Shown: in pieces, positions 44,901 to 56,900 of the stretch
How positions within the stretch are numbered: position 1 is the first letter of the stretch
Layout: the number at the start of each line of letters is the position of its first letter
NCBI RefSeq assembly: GCF_002234675.1
Contig: NC_019859.2
Coordinates: forward strand, 124,001 to 188,000
Length of the DNA: 64,000 bases
Reading direction: 5' to 3'
DNA from: Oryzias latipes
Taxonomy: Eukaryota; Chordata; Actinopteri; Beloniformes; Adrianichthyidae
Program-made: the position numbers and the translations under genes
Notes under the pieces: model-generated
What the model saw: only the letters and a program-made list of their open reading frames with translations
Database searches by the model: none
What the model was told of the DNA's origin: nothing

Positions 44901-47900
44901 GTGGCGATCAGGTGGAGAACAGGTGTAGATCAGGTGGAGAACAAGGAGCCATCAGGTAGAGATCAGGTAGAGGACAGGTGGAGATCAGATAGAAATCAGG
45001 TAGACGATAGGTGGAGATCAGGTAGAGGACAGGTGGAGATCAGGTGGAGAACATGTAGAGAACAGGTAGACAATAGGTGGAGATCAGGTAGGGAACAGGT
45101 GGAGACCAGGTGGCGATCAGGTGGAGAACAAGGGAAGATCAGGTAGACAATAGGTGGAGAACAGGTGGAGAACAGGTGGAGATCAGGTGGAGAACAGGTA
45201 GAGATCAGGTTGAGAACAATGGGAGATCAGGTAGAGATCAGGTAGACAATAGGTGGAAAACAGGTGGAGTTCAGGTAGAGATCAGGTAGACAATAGGTGG
45301 AAATCAGGTAGAGAACAGGTAGAGATCAGTTGGAGATCAGGTGGCGATCAGGTGGAGAACAGGTGGAGATCAAGGTGAGATCAGGTAGACAACAGGTAGA
45401 GGACAGGTGGAGATCAGATGGAAATCAGGTAGACGATAGGTAGAGATCAGGTATAGAACAGGTGGAGATCAGGTGGAGAACATGTAGAGCACAGGTAGAC
45501 AATAGGTGGAGATCAGGTATAGAACAGGTAGAGATCAGGTGGAGAACAGGTGGAGACCAGGTGGCGATCAGGTGGAGAACAATGGAAGATCAGGTAGAGA
45601 TCAGGTAGACAATAGGTGGAGAACATGTAGAGAACAAGTAGACAATAGGTGGAGATCAGTTAGAAAACAGGTAGAGATCAGGTGGAGAACAGGTAGACAA
45701 TAGGTGGACATCAGGTAGAGAAAAGGCGGAGATCAGGTGGAGAACAGGTGGAAATCAGGTAGACAATAGGTGGATATCAGGTAGAGAACAGGTAGAGATC
45801 AGGTGGAGATCAGGTAGACAATAGGTGGAGATCAGGTGGAGAACATGTCGAGAACAGGTAAACAATAGGTGGAGATCAGCTAGAGAAAAGGGGGAGACCA
45901 GGTGGAGATCAGGTGGAGATCAGGTGGAGAACAAGGTAGATATCGGGTAGACAATAGGTGGAGATCAGGTAGACAATAGGTGGAGATCAGGTGGAGAACA
46001 TGTAAAGAACAGGTAGACAATAGGTGGAGATCAGGTAGACAACAGGTGGAGAACAGGTGGAGATCAGGTGGATATCAGGTAGACAATAGGTGGAGATCAG
46101 GTAGAGAACAGGTATAGAACAGGTGGAGATCAGGTAGACAATAGGTGGAGATCAGGTAGAGATCAGGCAGAGGACAGGTGGAGATCAGGTAGACAAAAGG
46201 TGGAGAAAAGGTGGAGATCAGGTAGACAAAAGGTGGAGAAAAGGTGGAGATCAGGTAGACAATAGGTGGAGATCAGGTGGAGAACAGGTGGAGAACAAGG
46301 AGAGATCAGGTAGAGATCAGGTAGAGAACAAGGAGAGAACAGGTGGAGATCAGGTGGAGAACAGGTAGAGACCAGGTGGCGATCAGGTGGAGAACAGTAG
46401 GAGACCATGTAGAGAACAAGTAGACATTAGGTGGAGATCAGGTAGAGACCAGGTGGAGAACAGGTGGAGACCAGGTGGCGATCAGGTGGAGAACAAGGGG
46501 AGATCAGGTAGAGATCAGGTAGAGAATTGGTGGAGATCAGGTGGAGAACAGGTGGAGATCAGGTACAAAATAGGTGGAGAACAGGTGGAGATCAGGTGGA
46601 GAACATGTAGAGAACAGGTAGACAATAAGTGGAGATCAGTTAGAGAACAGGTGGAGATCAGGTAGAGAACAGGTGGAGACCAGGTGGCGATCAGGTGGAG
46701 AACATGTAGAGAACAGGTAGACAAAAGGTGAAGAACAGGTGGAAATCAGGTAGAGATCAGGTAGAAAATAGGTGGAGATCAGGTGAAGATAAGGTGGAGA
46801 ACAGTTGGAGAACATGTAGAGAACAAGTAGATAATGGGTGGAGATCAGGTAGAGACCAGGTGGAGAACAGGTGGCGATCAGGTGGAGAACAAGGGGAGAT
46901 CAGGTAGAGAATAGGTGGAGATCAGGTGGAGATCAGGTAGACAATAGGTGGAGAACAGGTGGAGATCAGGTGGAGAACATGTAGAGAACAGGTAGACAAT
47001 AGGTGGAGATCAGGTGGAGACCAGGTGGCGATCAGGTGGAGAACAAGGGGCGATCAGGTGGAGAACAAGGGGAGATCAGGTAGAGAAAAGGTGGAGATCA
47101 GGTGGAGATCAGGTAGACAATAGGTGGAGAACAGGTGGAGATCAGGTGGAGAACATGTAGAGAACAGGTAGACAATAGGTGGAGACCAGGTGGCGATCAG
47201 GTGGAGATCAGTTGGGGGAAATGGTGGAGATCAGGTGGAGAACAGGTGTAGATCAGGTAGACAATAGGTGGAGAACAGGTGGAGATCAGGTAGACAATAG
47301 GCGGAGATCAGGTAGAGAACAGGTGGAGACCAGGTAGAGATCAGGTAGACAATAGGTGGAGATCAGGTGGAGATGGCGTACCGGGTGTAGTTGGACTGCA
47401 GAAACGGGGATCTGAGCAGCGACTGAAGGAAGAGACGTGAGGAAGACCTGCTGCACCACAGCTGTAAAACAAAACAAGAGATGAGCCGAGGGACCCAGTC
47501 GGACCGGGAACCCAGACGGTTCATCCTGGTACCCGGGTCTTGTGACTGGTTGTGGCTGGCTGCAGGAAAAGGGTTCAGGACGGCGAGGCTGCTGCCTTCC
47601 CCCAGAGACGAGGTGGGCGTGGTGTACATAACTGTGTGACTGCCGGGGTACATCATGTGACCAGCCACTGAGGAAGAGGAGGAAGAAGACACTACGGAGA
47701 TGGGAAGACCCTGTCCTGGGGGGAGGGGGGAGACCTGGTTTATTTCTTCTCATTAAAAGTTGACCTGCCAAGAGGGAGGTGGAGGTGGACACTTACCTTT
47801 GGAGGAGGCGGGGCTATGGACGTCAGAGCTGTTCTGATTGGTGGAGACCTGCTGACTGCTGGGCTGCACCTGGATTGTTTGCAGCTGCTGAGGAACTCCA

Positions 47901-50900
47901 GAACCTAAAGGGCAAGAATAATTCTTCTTTACACGCGGTCATGTGTCTGCAGGAAGGACCACCATGATCGTGGAAGGTGTGGTCAGAGGGGTGGAGCTGA
48001 TGGTGTGGTCAGAGGGGTGGAGCTGATGGTGTGGTCAGAGGGGTGGAGCTGACGGTGTGGTCAGAGGGGTGGAGCTGATGGTGTGGTCAGAGGGGTGGAG
48101 CTGACGGTGTGGTCAGAGGGGTGGAGGTGATGGATGTATCGAGTTAGGGCCATATTCCTGACTGGAAGAACAGTTACTGCTGACTTGTAGCATGAAGGCC
48201 CGTTCACACCGGGACGAATTTCGCCGGCGATTTTCGCCGACGTTTAACGCCTCGTGACTAAACAAAGGGCACCAATGAGAGTGTGCACACCGACGCGAAA
48301 AAACGCCACGCGTCAAAGCGTCAAAAAAAAAAAAAAAAACGCCTCGGGTTCGTTTTTTTTTCCCGACGCGTCGCGTCGAAATCTATTCGACCAATGAGAA
48401 CGCCGTTTTTGCACACGTGTCTGGAGCTTCTGAAGTTACAGTAAAACACAACTTGGGGGCGCTCAAACACAAAACTGCCTTGCTGAGCACACATACCAGC
48501 GAAGAAGATAAACGCCGAGTAGCGTCTACACTGCCGCGAAGAAATAATGACGGACATTCTAAAATATCCCCGAACGAAAAGTACCAGTTGGAGCTAGTGG
48601 TGCTTGAAATATTCATGTTTTCTTTGTTTGATTCTGACAAGCGCGTAAATACTTGCTCTCTTCTTCTGAGTGAAAAGCGACTTTAAGAAGCATAAAGTTG
48701 CGCAGCGCCACCTTGTGTACAGGAGTATTTCTGTTTACATTAAGCGCCATCTAATGTCAGGGAATGAAATTGCATGTTCGCTCGGCTCATCGTCAGCGAA
48801 AATCGCCTGGGTGTGAACACAAAAAACATGGCGAAAAACGCTGGCGAATAACGCCTGGCGAATATTCGTCCCAGTGTGTACGGGCCTTCAGATCGTCTCA
48901 TGTGGGAGAAGTTGTGCTGACCTGACAGTGACATAGAAGTAGGGAGGCGGAGCAGAGTGGCCTGCTGCACAGGTGGAGCGTGGAGCGTAGCGGTGGGGGC
49001 TGAGGGGCCCTGGATCGTCATGGCTTGGCCCTGCACCTGGCTCAGGGGAATGGTATGTGTACCTGGGGGCAGCGAGGCACCTGTGGTTCGGGGTGGGAGG
49101 AACAGCAAACATTAAAGACAGAAACCCCGCCCACCCCATGGCTGCCTGAGGCTCCCTAACCCTCTTCACAGGTGACATTGAGGTGAAGCCTCTAAGCCCC
49201 ACCCATGTACCTGACATCAAAGTGATGCCTCCAGAAAGCAGAACGCTGGCCGGGTTTTTCATCAGTGAGCCGTTAGTAGAGGGAGGGGGGCTGGTCTGCC
49301 CCTGCAGGGACACTGGGGGGGAGGCCGTCAAGCTGAAGGCTGGCTTGGTGGGGTCCTGTGGGAACAAGGAGACAGGAAGTGATGTCAGTGGCTCCTACTG
49401 TCAGTCATGTGATCCAGCTGCACATGAATGTCAGCAGCATTGTTGGGTGGAGGTTCTTTCTGGTTCCCACCTAATGGTTCCACCTAGGGGTGTGGCGCGG
49501 TGATGACCTCATCACAGCCCTTTTTTTTTTTTTGAAGGTTTGGAACTATAATAAACACATTAAACACATTCACCTTAGCTGATAATTTACTTTTTCTAGT
49601 CCTGTGTTCAGACTTCAAGCGTTTCTGGGGGAAAACCTTTTATTACTGTTCCCCTCCCTCTACGCTGCACACGCTCACTCTTCTTACACACACACGTGCG
49701 CGGTTTCAGCAGCACACACACATCCTCATTCTACAACAGAAGTTTCCGTCTTGAGTCTTGAGTGCGCGACACGGCCGCTCACCGGAGGATTTTGTGTTGG
49801 GGGGGGGGGGGGGGTGTTGACCTTCTGTATGCAAACACTCTGGACGCATACTCAGCTGCCCCTCTCCCCCCCCTTGGAAAATCGGACCACAACCTCATAC
49901 ACCTGCAGCCTAGCTACACCCCTCTTGTGAAGAGGCAGGCGGCCACCACCAGACAGGTCAGGAGATGGTCTGCTGGAGCTGAGGAGGCCCTCAGAGACTG
50001 CTTTGAGTGCACGGACTGGAGTGAACTGATTGGGTCTCATGGAGATGACATTGAAGGAGCTGTGGGCTGCATGACGGACTATATGAACTTCTGTGTGGAC
50101 TTGGTGGTGCCTGTCAGAACTGTCAGGAGTTTTTCAAATAACAAACCCTGGGTTACCAGGGAAGTTAAGGCAGTTCTGAACAGGAAGAAGAGGGCTTTCA
50201 GGAGCAAAGATCGGGAGGAGATGAGAAGGGTCCAACAGGAACTAAAAGTCTGCATGAAGGAGGCCAAGGAGGCACACGGGAGGAAGCTAGAGCAGAAGTT
50301 GAAGGACAACAACCTGCGTGAGGTCTGGAACACCATGAAGACCATGACTGGATGCAGCAAAAAAGAGGGCGGTGCGACAAGTGGGAGTCAGGAGAGGGCA
50401 GATGAATTCAATATTTTCTTCAACCGGTTCAGCTCCCCCCAGGCTACTCCACATGTTGCCTGCTCCCCGGTTCTGCAGTGCCCCACCGTCCTCCCCAACC
50501 ATCTTGCTTCTGCTCCTCCTCCTGCTGCCCTCCCCTTGCCCCCATCTCAGTCACCAGCTCCCGATGATCACCCCTTTTCCATCACTGCGGATCAAGTGAG
50601 CAGGGAACTGAGACGACTCCACCCCAGGAAGGCAGCTGGCCCAGACCGTGTGAGTCCACGGCTCCTTAAGGCCTGTGCTGCAGAACTGGGAGAACCCCTA
50701 CAGCAGGTCTATAATCTGAGCCTGCTGCTGGGGAGGGTCCCATCACTGTGGAAAACATCATGCATCGTTCCTGTGCCCAAGAAGAGTCGCCCCAGTGAGC
50801 TGAATGACTACAGGCCGGTCGCCCTTACATCTCATGTCATGAAGACGCTGGAGCGGCTGGTCTTGCAGCTCCTGAGACCCCAGGTGCGGGGGGATGAGGA

Positions 50901-53900
50901 CCCTCTCCAGTTCGCCTATCAACCTAAAGTAGGAGTTGAGGACGCCGTCCTGTATCTTCTACATCGGGCCCTCTCCTACCTGGACACAGGTGGCTGTGCT
51001 GTGAGAAAGCTCTTTTTTGACTTCTCCAGCGCTTTTAATACAATCCAGCCCCTCCTTCTCCAGCAGAAGCTCCTCTCCCTTGGTGTGAACTTCCACCTGG
51101 TGTCATGGATAACGAACTATCTGACCAACAGGCCACAATTTGTCAAAATGGGGAGTTGCAGTTCCTCCATGCTGACTGGCAGCACGGGGGCTCCACAGGG
51201 CACAGTCCTATCACCTCTCCTCTTTACCCTCTACACCACCGACTTCCACTACAACTCTGATGCATGCCACCTTCAGAAGTTCTCGGATGACGCAGCAATT
51301 GTGGCATCTATCAAAGAGGGTGAGGAGGGGGAGTACAGACAGCTGGTGGAGGACTTTGTGCACTGGAGCCAACTAAACTGCCTCCACCTGAACACATCCA
51401 AGACAAAGGAGATGGTGCTGGACTTCTGACGAACACCTGCTGAGGTTCGGCCCATCCTCATTGGTGGAGCAGAGGTGGAGGTAGTGGATAACTACAAATA
51501 TCTTGGAGTCCTCCTGGACAAAAGCTGAACTGGTCGGTAAACATGGACTCCATTTATAGGAAGGGGCAGAGCAGGTTGTACTTTGTAAAAAGACTCGCAT
51601 CTTTTAATGTCTGCTCAGATCTCCTTTTGATGTTTTATCAATCTATTGTTTTAAGTGCCCTGTCCTATGCGGTGGTGTGTTGGGGGGGTTGCGCGAACAA
51701 AAAGGACATAAAAAAACTGAATCGTCTGGTCAGGAGGGCAGGCTGTGTGGTGGGGCGGAGCCTGGAGACAGTGGAGGTGGTGGCAGAGCGGAGGATGCTG
51801 TCCAAACTAGACAGCATCATGAAGAACACTGGTCACCTCCTGCATGGACTCTTTAGTGACCAGAGGAGCACATTCAGCGACCGCCTTCCCTCTCTGCCAT
51901 GCTCCACAGAAAGACTCAGGAAGTCCTTTGCACCGAGTGCAATTAGACTGTTCAATGCTGCTGGGAGGGGAGGGGGGGCATGAGGAGGAGTCACTAAACG
52001 GGCATCTACTTTTTACCACTTTTATGGTTTTGCTTTTACTTCTATTTTGTTTTTAACTGCTCTTATATTTATATTCCTTTTATTCTGTTTTTAGTGGGTG
52101 TGACTATTTTATGAATTTATGACTATTTATTACTCAACTACTTTAAATTTCTATTGAACGTTTGTGTATTTGAGCAGCATCGGATGGTTATGCAAGTTCC
52201 CTCGGGATTAATAAAGTACTCTATCTATCTATCTTATTACTGTTCTCCTTCACTCTGTAAAACCAAACATGAACTGTTAGATTTCCATGAATATCACTAC
52301 ATGTTTTGTTTGGGAACTATTTTGTGCAGCGTAAAGTTACGTGTCTGTATAAACAAAGGCGGAGCCTCCTGCCCCGCGTTCTTCATGGCTACCGGAAAGG
52401 TGACAAAGTGTCTGCAGTCTGTTTATTACTGGGCAATATAGAATATTCTGAGAAGGTGTCAGTACCAGAGAGCACAGGTGAAACCTCGCATGCAGCTAGA
52501 GAGCAGAAGAATCAACACACACCCCCAACACACGTGTGTGTGCTCCTTCCTCCTACACACACGGTCATTTATTTGCAACGCGGCTGCCGGGGGATTTTGT
52601 GTTTGGCTTGGGCGGTTAACCACGACACAGCGCCCCCTGCTGGTACATCCCCGGGGTGATCAAAAATCCCACACCGTCACGGCTCTAGCTCCACCACAGT
52701 CCAGTAGTTCTCATCTGCACTCGGAGACCAGAACAGACAGCCTCCACCAATGAATGAGCGAGATTAAAGCTCCGCCCACAATGGCCAAATTTTTAAACAA
52801 CACTAAGGTGAGCACACGAAGGCAGAGGAGATAAACCTGTCCCAAGACCAGGATCAGGACCAGGAAGGACCAGGAACAAAACCAGGACCAAGACCAAGAC
52901 AAAGACCAGGACCGGAAAGGACCAGTACCAGGATTAGAAAGGACTAGGAACACAACCAAGACCAGGACCAGGTCCCATACCAGGCCCAATACCAGTATTC
53001 CGGTTCTGGGACAGGATGCTGGTGACTTGTGTCAGTGGACTAAACCTACCTTTGCCGCCTCTGGACAGCTGTCTGCCTCCGTCACCTGGTAGGTGAGGTC
53101 CGTCTCCTCAAAGCCCGTGGCACTCATCCTCTGGTCTGAGGAGGGGTCACAGCGGGGGGGGGAGTCTGGGGAGTTGAGGCAGGTCTGGATCAGAGCTTTG
53201 CCGGTCTCAGACGTGATCATGGGCTGCAGCTTCCTGGTGGCAAACGTGTACACGTGACCCGTCTCACTGGCAACCAGCAGCAGCACCTGTGTGCCGGTCA
53301 GGGTGGACAGCTCGTAGGCCTGCAAGTGAGGAGGGGGCGGGGCCACAGCAGGTCATTTGATTGACATTTTTGTTTAGAAACAAAATATTAAAAATGGAGA
53401 ATAGTGACAAAAAAAAACTAAATGCGTTAAGAGAACAAAAACGAGCAGCCGAGCTCTAGAATACAATACAGACTCCCAGACAGGTACGTCACGACCCCCC
53501 CGCCAGATCCACAGGTACGTCATGACCCCCCAGCGCCAGATCCACAGGTACGTAACGCCCCCCCCCCCGACAGATCCACAGGTACGTCACGACCACCCCC
53601 CCCGACAGCTTCACAACATTATTCGTCATAGTCTAAAGACATGAAGGACTTGTGAGTTCAGAGAAAGTTTTTTCATTTCTTCTTCAGTCAAACCACATCG
53701 ACCTCCAACACACAGTATTCTAGATCAGTTTATTTAGAAAAAAGATTTACAGAAAACGCGTTTTCAACAAAATTAATTTCATTTTTTCAAAAATTAATAT
53801 AAAAATCCAAAACCCAGCCAAAAAAACATGAGATTTTGCAGCATTCCTAAATACTTCATAAAGTAAAATGTAAGACATCAAAATAAATAGAAACATTCCA

Positions 53901-56900
53901 AAAATGAGATTTACTTTCCCCAACGTTAATTCATGTTCTATTATATAGGGTCTTCCACGTCTCTACTGCTTTGCATAAAGGTTTCTGTCCTGGCCCTCTA
54001 CGCTGACGGTCAGTCCGCCGGAAGACTAGATATTCTGTTGACCAGCAGGACCATCGCGCCTCTGGTGGAGCAGCTTCGGGTTCCTCACACTCTGGGGGGG
54101 GGCACAGGAGACTGAGGTCCTGGTGTTCCTTTTTTGCTGCCGTGTGGCACATCTTACAGTGTGGTAGCCAGAGCCTTTGACACGCCACGGTCCACTGTGA
54201 AGGACATTGTCCACAACATGGCAGACCGCATCCTCCAGCTGATGAGTAGGGTCATCCGGCTTCCCAGTGGGGAATGAACTACCATAAGTCGACTCTGGTT
54301 TTGAGCAGTTTGCTGGGTCATCCGGCTTCCAAAAGGTCGTGGGGATCATCGATGGCTGCCACATAAGAATAAAGGCCCTAAAAGAAAATGCAGTCATATA
54401 TGCCGGTCCAGAGCATCCCAAACATGCTCAATGGGTGACATGTCCGGTGAGGATGCTGGCCGTGCAAGAACTGGGATGTTTTCAGCTTCCAAGAATTGTG
54501 TACAGATCCTTGCAACATAGGGCCGTGCATTATCATGCTGCAACATGAGGTGATGTTGTTGGATGTACGGCACAACAATGGGCCCCAGGATCTCGTCACG
54601 GTATCTCTGTGCATTCAAAAGGCCATCAATGAAATGCACCTGTGTTCTTCGCCCATAACATATGCCTGCCCATACCATTACCCCACCACCACCATGGGCT
54701 ACTCGATCCACAACATTGACATCAGGAAACCGCTCACCCACACGACGCCACACACGCTGTCTGCCATCGGCCCTGAACAGTGTAAACCGGGATTCATCCG
54801 TGAAGAGAACACCTCTCCAACGTGCCAGACGCCATCGCATGTGAGCATTTGCCCACTCAAGTCGGTTACGACGACGAACTGGAGTGAGGTGGAGACCTCG
54901 ATGAGGACGACGAGCATGCAGATGAGCTTCCCTGAGACGGTTCTGACAGTTTGTGCAGACATTCTGTGGTTATGCAAACCGATTGTTTCAGCAGCTGTCC
55001 GAGTGGCTGGTCTCAGACCATCTTGGAGGTGGACCTGCTGGATGTGGAGGTCTTGGGCTGGTGTGGTTACACGTGGTCTGCGGTTGTGAGGCCGGTTGGA
55101 TGTGCTGGCAAATTCTGGTAAACGCCTTTGGAGACGGTTTATGGTGGAGAAATGGACATTCAATTCCCTAGCAACAGCTCTGGTGGACATTCCTGCTATC
55201 AGCATGCCAACAACACGCTCCCTCAAAACTTGTGACATCTCTGGCATTGTGCTGTGTGATACAACTGAAGATTTCAGAGTGGCCTTTTCTTGTGGCCAGT
55301 CTAAGGCACACCTGTGCAATAATCATGCTGTCTAATCAGCATCTTGATATGGCACACCTGTGAGGTGGGATAGATTGTCTCGTCAAAGGAGAAGTGCTAA
55401 CCATCACAGATTTAGACAGATTTGTGAACAATATTTCAGAGAACTGGTTATTTTGTGTATGTGGAAAATGTTTCACATCTTTGAGTTCATACCATAAAAA
55501 ATGGGAGCAATAACAAAAGTGTTGTGTTTATCTTTTTGGTCAGTGTATGAAAATCCTTTTGAGATTTTTAAAAATGGCTCAGATTTAAAGAATACATGTA
55601 AATAACTCATTTTTGTTCATGCATTTATCAAACAAATGGCAAAAACAACGATGACGCTTCATTTTTTGAACAATGTTTTATTAGCTCATATAGCTTATCA
55701 GACTCGTGTTTCTCTTCCTCCATTCTGGCTCCTTCTACAAAAACCTTTACCCCAATATGACACCGATTAACAGTTTAAAGATCAATGAAGACAAATATGA
55801 TCAAGTGTGATCTTCAAAACAATGGAGGTTGTCGATTGAGGAATATAACCTATCACACATGTCCCATTACATATTTACAAATATATTTGGCAACAAATAC
55901 GTGATACTTCTTAATATACTTACATTTTAAGTCGTCTTCCTTGCGCAACCGTCCACCATTTTTGAATAATTCAAATGCAATGCATTCTGGTCAATCTTCA
56001 CTAATCGAGTGAGCATCGATCCACACTAGTTTTTTGTAGAGACTTCTGGGAAATTTCGAGTGCACTCGATTTTTGAACTGTAGATTCGGACACCCCTACA
56101 AAATGGCGGCCGCACTATATAGTGCACTATATAGGGGTTAGGGCGGTTATTCGGATGGTGGGGGGCCCCGCCCTGATGAGGAACTGACAGTTTGTGGAAT
56201 TTTGACACAAATGAAAATGCAGACACCAGGGGGCGCCGTTTTACAATTTCCTTTGAATTCTAACCCAAAAACAGCATCTTACAGCGTCATTAAGTTACTC
56301 TAAAATGAAGTCAGAGCAAACCACGGATTGAAATGTCATTTCTTAATGTTGACTTTATGTTCACAGATTCTGATAAATCCCAGATCCGAGGGGCTGAGAA
56401 AAGAGGAAAAGACGAAGAGAAAACAAGAACAGAATAAAAAAAAAAACACGCCAGAAAAAGCTGACAACAGAAAGAAAAGACAGAAAATCTTCATTTGTTC
56501 TTTCTAGCAAGTGAGGGATTAACAAATTATTGCATTTAATAAACATCCATAACGCTTCAATATGATTTCCGTTTTTGAAGTCTTATCACAACATTTGGAT
56601 TCAATCAAGGAAGGAATTTAAAAATAATAAATAATACTAATACTACCCCATGTTATCGTGGGCCCCCCAATTGCTAAATCCGCCACTGCTCCCCCCACCA
56701 AGCACTTCCACTTTGAAGTTGATCTCTATGTTTACCGTTTAATTATCTTCCGACCAATGAGAGTCTTTGTTTTGCCTCTTGGCCAATAATAAAGTTGTTT
56801 TGACAAATATGAATGTAAATGTCATTTTAGAGAAGATTCAGGTTCGCTTGTGTTGAAGTTTGACTAAAACAAGTAGCCGTAGTCCCTGCTTTAGTCCCAG

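Noticed and set aside
42747..46724. Arg/Gln/Glu-rich ORFs in the SRF intron
   Set aside because: Frames of the 11-bp array; they are short, interrupted and purely repetitive.
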